Source of the DNA: Planctomycetia bacterium
GTDB lineage: Bacteria; Planctomycetota; Phycisphaerae; Phycisphaerales; SM1A02
NCBI GenBank assembly: GCA_005787685.1
Contig: SYAC01000027.1
Location: 1 to 47,715, forward strand
Length of the DNA: 47,715 nt
Reading direction: 5' to 3'
Below, one piece after another: positions 16,193 through 26,030 of this stretch (positions within the stretch are counted from its first letter, which is position 1; each line of letters opens with the position of its first letter). The notes beneath the pieces were generated by a model, which was given only the letters and a program-made list of their open reading frames with translations, was not told where the DNA came from and did no database searches. The position numbers were made by a program, and so were the translations under genes.

Positions 16193-19100
16193 GTGAGCAA
16201 ATCACACATGGATTTTGAAAATATGGATCCTCTTGCGGAGTGCGGCGCCCGGTGGACGGCGTTGCGCAACGCTTGCCAAGCCCACGCACAAGCGCGCGCG
16301 CAGGCCCAAGAGGAATTGCGCGCTACGCGTCAGGTGGAGGCCACCCGCCATGAAACGCAAATGCGGCTGATCAAAGATGAACACATCAATGCCTCTGCTC
16401 AATGCGAGCGCATTCTCAATGACGCGCAAGAACAAGCGCGAGAACAGGCGGCATTGGCGCTTCGAACGATTGATGATCAATCGCGTGCGCAGCAGGCGGA
16501 AATTCAAAGTAAATTCAAGGACAGTTCCCAATCGGCCAAGCAACATTTGGATGAGGCGATTTGGTTGGCGGACAGCGTGTTAGAAACCGGTGAATCCGCC
16601 CCGCGCATTGAATTTGAGGAAACGCGCGCGCGGATTTTGCAAATACAAAGCACGCTCAACGAGTCCTTTGAGGCGGCTCGCCTCCTGCTCAAGCGCTACC
16701 GCCAGGCGCAACCATTGCCACAACCTATGGAAAGCGCTTTGACGCCAAAATCATGCGAAACCATTTTGTCAATTCAAGCGGGCGTGGCCATGGATTCGGT
16801 GAAGCAATTTCGTAAATTAAAATTGGCTGGTTTATTTCGTGGACCTATTTTGCTTGTTCCAACCATCATTCTCACGGCAACCATAGTGGGTGTTGCCGCC
16901 ATTGCCGGTCTGCGAGGTGGTGCGCTCATTGGCGCGGCAGCCTGTGGAATTATTTTGAGCGCTGTCGGAATAGTTGCGTTGTGGTTCTTGGCGCGGCGGC
17001 AGGTTCGCCAAGCATGGATTCCAATTTCAAATGCCCACCAAATTGGGCAGGCCGCGGCGCAAATAGCAATGCAGTTGGCGCATGAACATCGGCATACAAC
17101 AACAACCGCCGCCATTGCGGCGCGCGATCATGAGGTCAAAGGCGCCAAATCCAAATGGACGCCCATTCTGGATGATGTGCTTGCTCAACGGCGCAGGATT
17201 CTTGAGCAGCTCAAGCAGACGCGCAAGCAAAAAATCAGTGATGTAGAAATAAAAAAAACAAAAGCGTTGGAGAGCGCGCTTGCGGTGGCGCAGGCCACGC
17301 GCAAACAGGTGGACAGCGCCGCAATATCCCGCGAATCGCAAGAAAATGCAAAGCACAACCACAATCAATCCCAATTCGACGCGCTTGAAAAGTCGCACAT
17401 GCAACAGCGATGCGATCTTTGGCGTAAAGAGCGCGACCGGTTTCAAGCATGGACTCAGTCCATGGCTGAACAATCACAGTCGCTCATGGCGCCATGGGAG
17501 CAGTGCGCGCTCGCTTTGAAAGTGCCACGCCAGTTTACAGGGGGAATGTCATTTGGCGAGCTCGCGTTGGACCTTCGCACTGGTACGCATTCAACACCAA
17601 CCGAGGCTGATTGCGCGTGGTCGAATGTTGCGCAGGATGCGCCTGCGTGGACAATTCCTGCATTTCGTTCCATCACCAATGCGCCCTCGCTTTTGCTAGA
17701 GGCTCCTTTGCAAGCGCGTGCGCAGGCCCTTGAAATAATGCAATGCGCGGCGCTTCGCCTGTTGACCCAGACGCCTGCGGGTAAAGTTCGCTTTTACTTG
17801 TTTGATCCTGTTGGACTTGGGCAAAGTTTCGCTGGCTTCATGCATTTGGCCGATCAGATGGAGTCACTCGTCAGTGAGCGCATTTGGAGCGAGGCGCGCC
17901 ACATTGAGCAAAAGTTGACGGACCTCACCGAATATGTTGAGACGGTTATCCAGAAATATTTGCGCAATGAATTTCAAACCATCGCAGACTACAACTTGCA
18001 GGCCGGAGAGTTGGCAGAACCTCTGCGTGTGGTGGTGTTCGCAGATTTTCCAGAGGGGTTGAGCGACGCCGCAAGTAAGCGCTTCGCAAGTTTGCTGCAA
18101 TCGGGCGCGCGTTGTGGAGTGCATTTTTTGCTGCTGCGTGATCCAAGCAAACCTTTGCCGGGACTGATCAAAGAAAATGAGATCCTGCAACACTGCGCGC
18201 GCGTGTGTTGGAAAGAAGATCGGTTTGTGGTCGATGTGCCTGGTCTAGAAGATGTGCCATTTACCCCGGCCACCATGCCAAGCGCGGCGGTCTTGCAAGA
18301 CATTCTGCAACATGTTGGACGCGCCGCCAAAGCGGGCTCCAGAGTTGAGGTTCCATTTCAAGCCATCGAGCCCAAAGCCGATCAACGTTGGACAAGTTCA
18401 AGCGCGAAATTGCTGCGCGTGCCAGTTGGCAGAAGCGGCGCCAACAAATTGCAATGCGTCGAAATTGGCGAAGGCACACGCCAGCATGTCTTGCTTGCGG
18501 GTAAAACCGGTTCGGGTAAAAGCACATTGCTGCACGCGCTGATCACCAATGTCGCGTTGTGGTATTCCCCCGACGAAATTGAATTGTGGTTGATCGATTT
18601 CAAGAAGGGGGTTGAATTCAAGGCGTATGCAACGCACGCCTTGCCCCACGCGCGCGCCGTGGCGGTTGAAAGCGACCGTGAATTTGGTTTAAGTGTTTTG
18701 CAAGGTCTAGATGTGGAGCTCAAGCGCCGCGGTGATTTGTTTCGTGACGCGGGGGTGCAAGATTTGGCGGCGTGGCGATTGCTTGGCAAAAAAGAATCCA
18801 TGCCACGCACCATGCTGATTGTGGACGAGTTCCAAGAGCTGTTCGTGGAAGAGGACAAGGTCGCCCAGGATTCCTCGCTGTTGCTTGACCGCTTGGTACG
18901 CCAAGGCCGCGCGTTTGGAATGCATGTCATTCTTGGCTCGCAAACCTTGGGTGGAACATACGCATTGCCTCGGACCACCATGGGACAAATGGGCATCCGC
19001 ATCGCGTTGCAATGCAACGAGGCGGACTCCGCCATGATCTTGTCCGACGACAACACGGCGGCTCGGCTGTTGTCTCGCCCAGGCGAGGCGATCTATAACG

Positions 19101-20068
19101 ACGCCGGCGGTTTAATTGAGGGCAACAGTCCATTTCAAGTTGTTTGGCTCACCGACGCGCAGCGTGATGAGCGCGTGCGTGAACTTGCCACCGCGGCGCG
19201 CGCCCAGGGTATTGCCCAACGCACGATGATTGTTTTTGACGGCACCGCCGCTGCGCGCATTGAGCAATGTCAACCACTTCGAGATGTGATCAAGCAACCC
19301 GCGGACAAGGGTGTTGCCGCCGTGCAGATATTTGTGGGCAATCCCGTCGCCATTCGCAACGCCAGCGTGATCACGCTGCGGCGCCAATCGGGTGCCAATC
19401 TGGTCGTGGTCGGTCAACGCGAGGATGTCGCAACGGGATTAAGCGTTTCCGCGCTTGTCAGTTTTGCGGCATCTGCGCGCGCAAGTGGTGGCCGCATCGT
19501 TCTGCTGGATGGAACCACGCCCGATTCCGCGACGGCTGGAACTTTGCAATCCACCATGCACACGCTCAAGCTGACCGGAGAAATTCCAAACTACCGAGAT
19601 TGCGACGCAGCCATTCTGCAACTTGGGCAAGAGGTCGCGCAGCGTATCGCCGATGGTCGCCAGGATCAGCCGCCAATCTTGCTCATGGTGCATGGGTTGC
19701 AACGCTTTCGCACGCTGCGCAAGGATGAGGACGATTTTTCTATGTCAAGCGATGGTCCACCAAAGCCCGACAAGGTTTTTGGGGCAATCTTGCGCGATGG
19801 CCCTGGTGTTGGAGTGCATGTGTTTGTCTGGGCGGATACTGCGCCAAGTTTGCAGCGTTGCATCGACCGCAACGCACTTCGTGAATTTGACTGGCGCGTC
19901 TTGATGCAAATGAGCGCCAACGATTCCAGCTATTTAATGGACACTCCAGCCGCATCTCGACTGGGAGCGGATCGCGCCTTGATCTTCAGCGAGGAGAAGG
20001 GCACAACCGAACGCTTTCGTCCATTTGAGATCGCGGGCGATCAAGTTCTGGGCGCCATGTTTGATTGA
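16193..20068 (+). CDS. FtsK/SpoIIIE-family ATPase, EccC/EssC-like, with coiled-coil N-terminus
   Basis: A 1291-residue protein. Residues 20-190 are coiled coil, two membrane segments fall at about 217-268, and a second coiled coil covers about 275-430. Three ATPase-like lobes follow. Lobe 1 (about 480-700; FYLFDPVGLGQSF) lacks a P-loop. Lobe 2 is intact, with Walker A GKTGSGKS (770-777) and Walker B MLIVDE (874-879). Lobe 3 (about 1060-1290) has GQREDVATG where a P-loop should be. The three-lobe plan matches type VII secretion motors rather than DNA-pumping FtsK, and no gamma DNA-reading domain is visible. No FHA domains are seen. The start is a GTG at 16193 without a clear ribosome site; an ATG follows at 16208. 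It lies 54 bases after the second W-x-D gene. It probably drives export of those proteins. Confidence 0.85.
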   Translation: MSKSHMDFENMDPLAECGARWTALRNACQAHAQARAQAQEELRATRQVEATRHETQMRLIKDEHINASAQCERILNDAQEQAREQAALALRTIDDQSRAQQAEIQSKFKDSSQSAKQHLDEAIWLADSVLETGESAPRIEFEETRARILQIQSTLNESFEAARLLLKRYRQAQPLPQPMESALTPKSCETILSIQAGVAMDSVKQFRKLKLAGLFRGPILLVPTIILTATIVGVAAIAGLRGGALIGAAACGIILSAVGIVALWFLARRQVRQAWIPISNAHQIGQAAAQIAMQLAHEHRHTTTTAAIAARDHEVKGAKSKWTPILDDVLAQRRRILEQLKQTRKQKISDVEIKKTKALESALAVAQATRKQVDSAAISRESQENAKHNHNQSQFDALEKSHMQQRCDLWRKERDRFQAWTQSMAEQSQSLMAPWEQCALALKVPRQFTGGMSFGELALDLRTGTHSTPTEADCAWSNVAQDAPAWTIPAFRSITNAPSLLLEAPLQARAQALEIMQCAALRLLTQTPAGKVRFYLFDPVGLGQSFAGFMHLADQMESLVSERIWSEARHIEQKLTDLTEYVETVIQKYLRNEFQTIADYNLQAGELAEPLRVVVFADFPEGLSDAASKRFASLLQSGARCGVHFLLLRDPSKPLPGLIKENEILQHCARVCWKEDRFVVDVPGLEDVPFTPATMPSAAVLQDILQHVGRAAKAGSRVEVPFQAIEPKADQRWTSSSAKLLRVPVGRSGANKLQCVEIGEGTRQHVLLAGKTGSGKSTLLHALITNVALWYSPDEIELWLIDFKKGVEFKAYATHALPHARAVAVESDREFGLSVLQGLDVELKRRGDLFRDAGVQDLAAWRLLGKKESMPRTMLIVDEFQELFVEEDKVAQDSSLLLDRLVRQGRAFGMHVILGSQTLGGTYALPRTTMGQMGIRIALQCNEADSAMILSDDNTAARLLSRPGEAIYNDAGGLIEGNSPFQVVWLTDAQRDERVRELATAARAQGIAQRTMIVFDGTAAARIEQCQPLRDVIKQPADKGVAAVQIFVGNPVAIRNASVITLRRQSGANLVVVGQREDVATGLSVSALVSFAASARASGGRIVLLDGTTPDSATAGTLQSTMHTLKLTGEIPNYRDCDAAILQLGQEVAQRIADGRQDQPPILLMVHGLQRFRTLRKDEDDFSMSSDGPPKPDKVFGAILRDGPGVGVHVFVWADTAPSLQRCIDRNALREFDWRVLMQMSANDSSYLMDTPAASRLGADRALIFSEEKGTTERFRPFEIAGDQVLGAMFD

Positions 20069-20192
20069 TTCATTGTTGGCGCAATGCGCCGTATGTCAGG
20101 AGCAAAGCGTGCGATGAAACTTTGCATTGAACTATTTGTCACGCCATCGCTTGCTTGCCAATCCAAATCACATAGCACAAATCAAAGTCGTG

Positions 20193-21359
20193 TTATCTCA
20201 CCGCCGTGCTCGTGCGCGCGCGAAGTTGCGCCACACACTCGCACACAATCGCGGCGGCTTGGGTTATCTCCTGCCGCGTGGTGAACCTGGACAAACTCAA
20301 GCGCACGCTGGCGTGGGCCAGAGCGTACGGAACGCCCATAGCCAGCAACACAGGCGATGGCTCAAGCGACCCCGTGCTACACGCCGCTCCCGCGCTGGCA
20401 AAAACTTCTTTCTTTGAAAGCGCCAACACGATGGCCTCGGCCTCCAAATGCGCAAACGCGATATTGGTTGTGTTCCACACGCGCGGCGCGGCCAGGCCAT
20501 TGATCACGGCGTCTGGAATTGATGTTCGTACCAATTTCTCAAATTCATCACGCAAAGCCGCAAGCGCAAGCGGGTCGCACTGACTAAGCCACGCGCCCGC
20601 GGCCTGCGCGGCAACACCAAATCCAACAAGACCCGGGACATTTTCAGTTCCAGCTCGGCGGTCACGCTCTTGCGGACCCCCCACAAGTTGCGGTGAAATT
20701 CCCGCGCCACGGCGCGCGAACAAGGCCGCCACACCTTTCGGTCCGTGCAATTTATGAGCTGAAAATGTTGCAAAATCAACGCCAATATTTCCAACATCAA
20801 AAGACTGGCGGCCCACGGCTTGGGTGGCGTCGGTGTGAAATAAAACCCCGTATTCCTGGCACAACTGCGCGACGGATGGTGAGGGAAGAAGCACTCCAGT
20901 CTCATTGTTCACAGCCATGAGCGAGACCAGCGCAATTTCATGCGCGTTTTTTTTGAATATGCCCCGCAAATGTTCCATGTGTATTTCGCCGCTTGGCGCG
21001 TGCTCAACCCAAATCACTTGGCACAAGCCTGTGGCTTCTAGATGCTGCGCCATATTGCGCACGGCGGTGTGCTCCAATTTGCTTGTGACCAGCAAGCGTC
21101 GAGAGGGGTGCGCCTCCAACACGCCACGCAGCGCAAGCGCCGCGGACTCCGTTGCGCTGGAGCAAAAAATAATTTCGCGCGCCGAGGCGCCCACAAGTTG
21201 CGCGACATGTTCTCGTGCCTGCTCCACTTGGACGCGGGCCGCTTGTCCGAATCGGTGCACGCTGCTGGGATTGCCCCAATTGTTGGACAGCGATTCGCGC
21301 ATGGCTTGCACAACTTCCGCAAGCGGCATGGTTGTCGAGTTGTTATCCAAATAGATCAC
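20193..21359 (-). CDS. Cysteine desulfurase, NifS/IscS class
   Basis: A 388-residue pyridoxal-phosphate enzyme that takes sulfur from cysteine for Fe-S clusters and thiolated tRNA. Visible are YLDNNSTT at the start, the cofactor contacts H176-T-D177-A-T-Q, the Schiff-base lysine Lys203 in SAHKLHGPKG, AGTENV, and the catalytic cysteine Cys327 in GAACSTGS. The frame stays open upstream to 21566, but that part crosses a terminator and a tRNA gene. I therefore start at the GTG at 21359, directly before IYLDNN, as in relatives. The ribosome site is weak. It is convergent with the FtsK-type gene; between them only a short GGCGC/GCGCC hairpin (20078-20090) without a T run is seen. Confidence 0.93.
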   Translation of the reverse strand: MIYLDNNSTTMPLAEVVQAMRESLSNNWGNPSSVHRFGQAARVQVEQAREHVAQLVGASAREIIFCSSATESAALALRGVLEAHPSRRLLVTSKLEHTAVRNMAQHLEATGLCQVIWVEHAPSGEIHMEHLRGIFKKNAHEIALVSLMAVNNETGVLLPSPSVAQLCQEYGVLFHTDATQAVGRQSFDVGNIGVDFATFSAHKLHGPKGVAALFARRGAGISPQLVGGPQERDRRAGTENVPGLVGFGVAAQAAGAWLSQCDPLALAALRDEFEKLVRTSIPDAVINGLAAPRVWNTTNIAFAHLEAEAIVLALSKKEVFASAGAACSTGSLEPSPVLLAMGVPYALAHASVRLSLSRFTTRQEITQAAAIVCECVAQLRARTSTAVR

Positions 21360-21441
21360 ATCACAAGAGTAGGGCGGAGTGAGCCTGCCGCCAATGAATG
21401 AATATTTGACCAATCCACATGGCTTTACGAATACCAGGCTC

Positions 21442-21474
21442 AAAAGCAAAAAGTCCGACCACATGGGTCGGACT
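21442..21474 (-). terminator. Terminator after tRNA-Leu
   Basis: Perfect 9-bp arms (AGTCCGACC and GGTCGGACT, 21452-21460 and 21466-21474) enclose a 5-base loop, followed on the minus strand by TTTTGCTTTT. It begins seven bases after the tRNA 3' end and would end transcription before the cysteine desulfurase gene. Confidence 0.85.
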
Positions 21475-21480
21475 CTTGAA

Positions 21481-21564
21481 TGCGGATGAGAGGAATCGAA
21501 CCTCCATGGGTGTGACCCCACAAGAACCTGAATCTTGCGCGTCTGCCAATTTCGCCACATCCGC
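21481..21564 (-). tRNA. tRNA-Leu (anticodon CAG)
   Basis: The 84-base cloverleaf has acceptor arms GCGGATG/CATCCGC and discriminator A, an anticodon stem CAAGA/TCTTG with loop TTCAGGT (anticodon CAG, reading CUG), a long variable arm typical of leucine tRNAs and a T arm with GGTTCGATTCC. The CCA end is not encoded. It lies between rpoD and the cysteine desulfurase gene and has its own terminator immediately downstream. Confidence 0.95.
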
Positions 21565-21610
21565 AAGGGGATGAAGTGTACTTCGCAGCGTTGCGCCTTG
21601 CATGTTCACT

Positions 21611-21645
21611 CAAAATAAAAAACGGGGTGGCCATATGACCACCCC
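21611..21645 (-). terminator. Terminator after rpoD
   Basis: The arms GGGGTGGTC and GGCCACCCC (21637-21645 and 21624-21632; one wobble pair) enclose the tetraloop ATAT and are followed on the minus strand by GTTTTTTATTTTG. It lies about 23 bases after the rpoD stop. Confidence 0.9.
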
Positions 21646-21668
21646 ATTTCAATTTCAACATTTCCTCA

Positions 21669-23609
21669 TCAATCCTCGGCGTCTTCGGTGATATCCGTTC
21701 CTATATCCAGCACCTCGCCGTCGCTAACATCCTCGGCGTCATCTTGTGACACCAAGAAACTGGACAGACGCTGACTTCGCACTGGATGCTGCAACTTCTT
21801 CAGCGCCTTGCTTTCCACTTGGCGCACGCGTTCGCGGGTCACCTTGAAGATTCGACCCACTTCCTCAAGCGTGTAGGTGTAGCCATCACCAATGCCGTAG
21901 CGCAATTTCAAAATTTCACGCTCGCGGTAGGTGAGCGTCTTCAACACATCGTTGATGCGCTGGCGAAGCAACTCGTTGCTGGCGGCTTCGGACGGGCTTG
22001 ACTGGCGCTCGTCCTCGATGAAGTCGCCGAAGTGGCTGTCTTCGCTTTCGCCCACGGGTCGATCAAGTGAAATTGGATGGCGGCTGATCTTCATGACGCG
22101 GCGAACTTCCTCGGCAGGCATTTTGGCTTTTGCGGCAATCTCCTCGCCAGTTGGTTCACGGCCTAATTCCTGAAGCAAATGTTTCTGAATGTTGCGCAAC
22201 TTGCTCATGGTTTCAATCATGTGCACAGGCACGCGAATGGTCCGCGCGTGATCAGCGATGGCACGCGTGATCGCTTGGCGAATCCACCACGTGGCATAGG
22301 TGCTGAACTTGTAACCGCGTTGATACTCGTACTTGTCTACGGCGCGCATTAAACCCGTGTTGCCTTCCTGAATAATGTCCAGGAACGGAAGTCCGCGGTT
22401 GCGATATTTCTTGGCGATGCTGACCACCAAGCGCAAGTTTCCGCCTGAGAGATCGCGTTTGGCTTGTTCGTACTCGCCAAACACGCGCATGATGGCTTTC
22501 ATGCGCGCTTCAAGTTCCTCTGGGTATTCAAACACAATAGATCGAAGGCCAACCAACTCTTCGCGCATGACAATTTGATCCTCGGGATCAAATCGCTCCG
22601 GAAATTTTTCCGCCTTGAGCAACTGGCGTTTCAATTCAAGCATTTTTCTATAAATGGACTGTAAACGGCGCATGAGTGGCTGAATACGTCCCGTTCGCAG
22701 GCAGCACTCTTCAAGCAGCGTTGCAACCTTTCGGCGGCGAAGACGCAGTTCCTCTTTGATGACCACTTTGCGTTCCGCTGAAATATCAGAATCCTCAAGC
22801 TGATTCCATTGTCGCTCGTTTATCTCGATCAACTTTGAAATGGTTTCCACGTTGCCGGGAATGCGTGTCGCGATCTTGCCCTTGGCATCTTCCTCCGCGG
22901 TGGAAATACGCATGGTTCGATCAAAGGGCAATTTGCCGTCGCGCACTTGCTTTAGAGTTTCGGTGGCCAAGCGGGCCACATAATCACTTTCAAGAGCTTT
23001 GCGGCGGAAGATCATGCGGGTGGTTTCAATTTTCTTGGCTAGGCGAATTTCTTGTTCGCGAGTCAAAAGCGGAATTGTTCCCATCTGCGTCAGATACATG
23101 CGAATGGGATCGTCAATGCGCTTGCTGCCTTGTTCGGCCAAAGCCTGCGCCACGATCGCCATGGCTTCCTCGTCATCCAAAATCTCGTCGTCCAAATCCG
23201 CTGGATCGGGACCCGCTTTGATGACAGGAATTTCCACGACATCCTTCATCTGCTTCAGAACTTTGGGTTGCGCGCCCGCGCTTAAAATTGGAGCGGGTGG
23301 TGGACCTTGAATTGCGGCAGGAACCGAGCACGCCTCTTTGCGGTGCTTGGGATTGTCGCGGTGAAATTTCAAATTGGTTTGCAATGCCGCGTCCAACGGA
23401 GTGAGCTTGTTGCGCTGCACTTCGATCTCATCCACCATGTCAATTCCATTTTCGCTCAGTAGAACAAAGAGCTCATCAATACGATCAGCGTTGACGAACT
23501 CATCCGGTAAACAGGTGTTGAGTTCTTCATAACTAATCCACTTCTGTTGGCATCCTTTTTCAACAAGGCGGCGAAGGGTGGATTTAAGATCTTTAATTGC
23601 AAGACTCAC
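21669..23609 (-). CDS. rpoD: Primary RNA polymerase sigma factor RpoD (sigma-70)
   Basis: A 646-residue group 1 sigma factor. Region 1.2 begins with [12 protein letters not shown], region 2 contains [19 protein letters not shown] and [13 protein letters not shown] (core binding and -10 recognition), region 3 contains [11 protein letters not shown], and region 4 ends with the helix-turn-helix [18 protein letters not shown]. The N-terminal about 170 residues correspond to region 1.1 and a linker. It starts at GTG (23609), with GGAG seven bases upstream, and follows dnaG by 34 bases as in the classic macromolecular-synthesis operon. A strong terminator lies just beyond its stop. Confidence 0.97.
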   Translation of the reverse strand: MSLAIKDLKSTLRRLVEKGCQQKWISYEELNTCLPDEFVNADRIDELFVLLSENGIDMVDEIEVQRNKLTPLDAALQTNLKFHRDNPKHRKEACSVPAAIQGPPPAPILSAGAQPKVLKQMKDVVEIPVIKAGPDPADLDDEILDDEEAMAIVAQALAEQGSKRIDDPIRMYLTQMGTIPLLTREQEIRLAKKIETTRMIFRRKALESDYVARLATETLKQVRDGKLPFDRTMRISTAEEDAKGKIATRIPGNVETISKLIEINERQWNQLEDSDISAERKVVIKEELRLRRRKVATLLEECCLRTGRIQPLMRRLQSIYRKMLELKRQLLKAEKFPERFDPEDQIVMREELVGLRSIVFEYPEELEARMKAIMRVFGEYEQAKRDLSGGNLRLVVSIAKKYRNRGLPFLDIIQEGNTGLMRAVDKYEYQRGYKFSTYATWWIRQAITRAIADHARTIRVPVHMIETMSKLRNIQKHLLQELGREPTGEEIAAKAKMPAEEVRRVMKISRHPISLDRPVGESEDSHFGDFIEDERQSSPSEAASNELLRQRINDVLKTLTYREREILKLRYGIGDGYTYTLEEVGRIFKVTRERVRQVESKALKKLQHPVRSQRLSSFLVSQDDAEDVSDGEVLDIGTDITEDAED

Positions 23610-23643
23610 GGTTCAGCTCCAATTCTTTGTAAGTAGGAAACAG

Positions 23644-25587
23644 TCAAGATTCATCCGTAGACGCTTTGGCTACGGTTTCAGTTCGATTGAAATTACGCAC
23701 ATGTTGGGCAATTGCAGTGGGGTTATGACCACTTTTGCGCACTCGCGCCAAACGGGCAAGTGCGTCAGCGGGGTTCATGACGCCAGGTTGCTCATGGTTT
23801 TTCGTGTCGTCGAGGTGCAGGAATTTGTCAAAGTCGGCGGCAGCCATGCGTACGGCTTCGGAGGCGTCCATATGTTCGTTGCGTTGACTGCCAATTTGGA
23901 ATAACTCGCCGCACAGCGCTTTCAATGAAGGCGCAGGGCATTCGGCTTGAATATCTTGCACATGGAATACAGTTGCGGATTCAAATCGCATAACAAGCAG
24001 GCTCCATAGTTCTCGAAGATCGGTCCGTTGGAAGTGTTCCGGTGAAAAAGCTTCGGAAATGGGCAATAACCCATCTTCGCCAACTTGCACGCGCACCTGG
24101 GCGGCGTTGGGATCCGCCATGATGGCTGCCAATAAATTTTTCTCCGCCATTTGCCGAGCTTTCTGTCGGGGACCCGAGGGTGGCTCTTGCACAATCGCGG
24201 CAACTTGCGTTGTCGGCGCATTGGTCGTCTTGAATTTTAATTCGGCGCGCGCTTGGGGCATGGCTTGTTCAAGTGTTCGCACTGGAACGCCAGTCAATTT
24301 AGAAAGCGCGTTCATGACAAAACTTTTACGCAGCGGTTCAACCGATCGGAACCCAAGCTCGCCAAGTTTGCGCAACAACTCCTGCAGGCGTTGTTGCTTT
24401 CCAGACATGCTTTCGACGGAATCAAGATTGGCTTTGAAGCGCCGCACCATCCATGCAAGCGCTTCTTCGCCACCATCAAGCGCGGCATTGAAATCATGCA
24501 AGCCGTTTGGACGTTGCAACAATTCGTCAGCGTCAAGGCCATCGGGCAGGGTGGCAATGCGAACATCAACCGGCACCGCCAAGAAAGTTTCCACAGCGCG
24601 GTCGGCGGCTCGTTCACCAGCGTTGTCGGGATCAAAAACCACAGTAATGCGCTCCGCCATTCGCTGCAGCGCCTTGGCATGGTCTTTTGTCAGCGCGGTG
24701 CCTAGCGTGGCAATAACATTGGTCACGCCGGCTTGATGCAATGCCACGGCGTCCACATAGCCTTCGACTACGATTGCGTGCTTGGAATCAATTATCGATC
24801 GACGGGCCCGGTGCAGCGCGTACAAGGTGCGACCTTTGGAAAACAGCGGTGAATCGGGGCTATTTAGGTACTTTGGCTCATCATGTGGATCAAGCCGACG
24901 TGCGCCAAAGGCGATGACATTTCCTAATTCATCATGAATTGGAAACAGCAGACGATTGCGAAAGCCATCTATGGGACCGCGCTGGCCACTACGAATAAGA
25001 CCAAGCGCCTCAAAAGTTTCGCGTGCGATTTTGTCAGTCGAATTGGCGCTGTGCTGAATAAGTTTTTCAATATGACGCGCCAGATGGTCCCAGCCCTCGG
25101 GCGCCACGCCCAGTTGAAAATCTTCGCGGGTTTGGGCGTTGAGCACGCGCTCATTCAAATGCGCGCGCGCCGTGGCGCCAAGATGCTCGTCTTGCAGGCA
25201 GCGTTGATAAAATTTAGCGGCGTACGCCATGGCTTTCCGCAGAGCCTCTTTGCTTGTGGATGGATCCTTTGGACCCTCGTCGCGCATGGAGCGCACTTCA
25301 ATTCCGCAGCGCTGACCCAAATATTTCAGAGCCTCGCGAAATTCCATTTTGTGGAAATTCATAACAAAGTCAATCGCGTTCCCGGCGGCGCCGCACGCGA
25401 AGCAATTGTAAAAAGCGTTGCCCTTGTGTGTCACCACCGCCATGCTGGGCGACTTGTCATCATGAAATGGACACAGTCCCACGTGCTCTCGGCCGCGAGG
25501 CTTGAGAGAGACGTGCTCGCCAACAAGGGACACAAGGTCAGTTGCGTCCAAAATACGATCTCGATCGCTTTGTTGCGATAGAACCAT
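23644..25587 (-). CDS. dnaG: DNA primase DnaG
   Basis: A 647-residue primase that lays RNA primers at the replication fork. The zinc-binding CHC2 domain shows Cys39, His42, Cys62 and Cys65. The RNA polymerase core has FGARRL, and the Toprim domain has VVEGYVDAVAL and VFDPDNAGERA with the metal-binding acidic residues. The C-terminal about 200 residues are the weakly conserved helicase-binding region. The start is the ATG at 25587, with no strong ribosome site. It is followed directly by rpoD. In many bacteria rpsU precedes this pair; here the gene upstream is rpmB, beyond a 440-base gap with a terminator. Confidence 0.97.
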   Translation of the reverse strand: MVLSQQSDRDRILDATDLVSLVGEHVSLKPRGREHVGLCPFHDDKSPSMAVVTHKGNAFYNCFACGAAGNAIDFVMNFHKMEFREALKYLGQRCGIEVRSMRDEGPKDPSTSKEALRKAMAYAAKFYQRCLQDEHLGATARAHLNERVLNAQTREDFQLGVAPEGWDHLARHIEKLIQHSANSTDKIARETFEALGLIRSGQRGPIDGFRNRLLFPIHDELGNVIAFGARRLDPHDEPKYLNSPDSPLFSKGRTLYALHRARRSIIDSKHAIVVEGYVDAVALHQAGVTNVIATLGTALTKDHAKALQRMAERITVVFDPDNAGERAADRAVETFLAVPVDVRIATLPDGLDADELLQRPNGLHDFNAALDGGEEALAWMVRRFKANLDSVESMSGKQQRLQELLRKLGELGFRSVEPLRKSFVMNALSKLTGVPVRTLEQAMPQARAELKFKTTNAPTTQVAAIVQEPPSGPRQKARQMAEKNLLAAIMADPNAAQVRVQVGEDGLLPISEAFSPEHFQRTDLRELWSLLVMRFESATVFHVQDIQAECPAPSLKALCGELFQIGSQRNEHMDASEAVRMAAADFDKFLHLDDTKNHEQPGVMNPADALARLARVRKSGHNPTAIAQHVRNFNRTETVAKASTDES

Positions 25588-26030
25588 TGGTTGCTTTCAG
25601 TAAAAAATGCACCTGCGACGCAAAACCCATCCATGGGATTTGCCGCGGGACCATCGAAAGTCTTATCAAGGCCGCGACCCCGCAAAGACCTCCGCAGATG
25701 AGAATCATCATGCGGGACTTTCCAGTGAAAATAATGAATGCACGCATTCACAATTTTGAACCACTGGACGAACAGGACCCACAAATAGGTCCAAAATATT
25801 TTTCGGCAGGCAGGTTTGCTTGAGAAACGCGTTCGTGGATCAAACTTGATCCTGCGTATTCGTCGAAGCCTTGAAGCACCGAAAGACAAGGAAAGTTACG
25901 CTTTATTTGCTCTAAGTCAATGGATAATTGGAAAGAATTAACTAAAAACACACGGAAACATGAAAAATACGCTTATGTCAGCGTTTTTTGGTGTACTCCA
26001 GAGTCGTGTTATTTCAGCGAATCTAAAAAA
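25588..26030. other. Non-coding region upstream of dnaG
   Basis: This 443-base gap holds a hairpin terminator near the rpmB end (listed separately) and presumably the dnaG-rpoD promoter, which I could not pin down. Short minus-strand frames here (for example 25538-25747, one hydrophobic segment) overlap the dnaG start and have no family signature, so I do not call them. I looked for SRP RNA, RNase P and 6S signatures and saw none. Confidence 0.4.
25963..25989. terminator. Bidirectional-looking terminator after rpmB
   Basis: The arms ACGCT and AGCGT (25969-25973 and 25980-25984) enclose a six-base loop, with an A run on one side and a T run on the other. It can therefore work on either strand; on the minus strand it follows the rpmB stop by about 45 bases. 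The stem is short. Confidence 0.55.

Noticed and set aside
20084-20417. Short plus-strand frames after the FtsK-type gene
   Set aside because: They overlap the cysteine desulfurase gene and have no ribosome site or recognisable domain.
21360-21566. Upstream extension of the cysteine desulfurase frame
   Set aside because: It reads through a strong terminator and the tRNA-Leu gene; the conserved protein begins at IYLDNN.
25538-25747. Minus-strand frame of 69 codons with one hydrophobic segment just before dnaG
   Set aside because: A GGAAAG lies upstream of an internal ATG, so a small leader is conceivable, but it overlaps dnaG and shows no homology I recognise.
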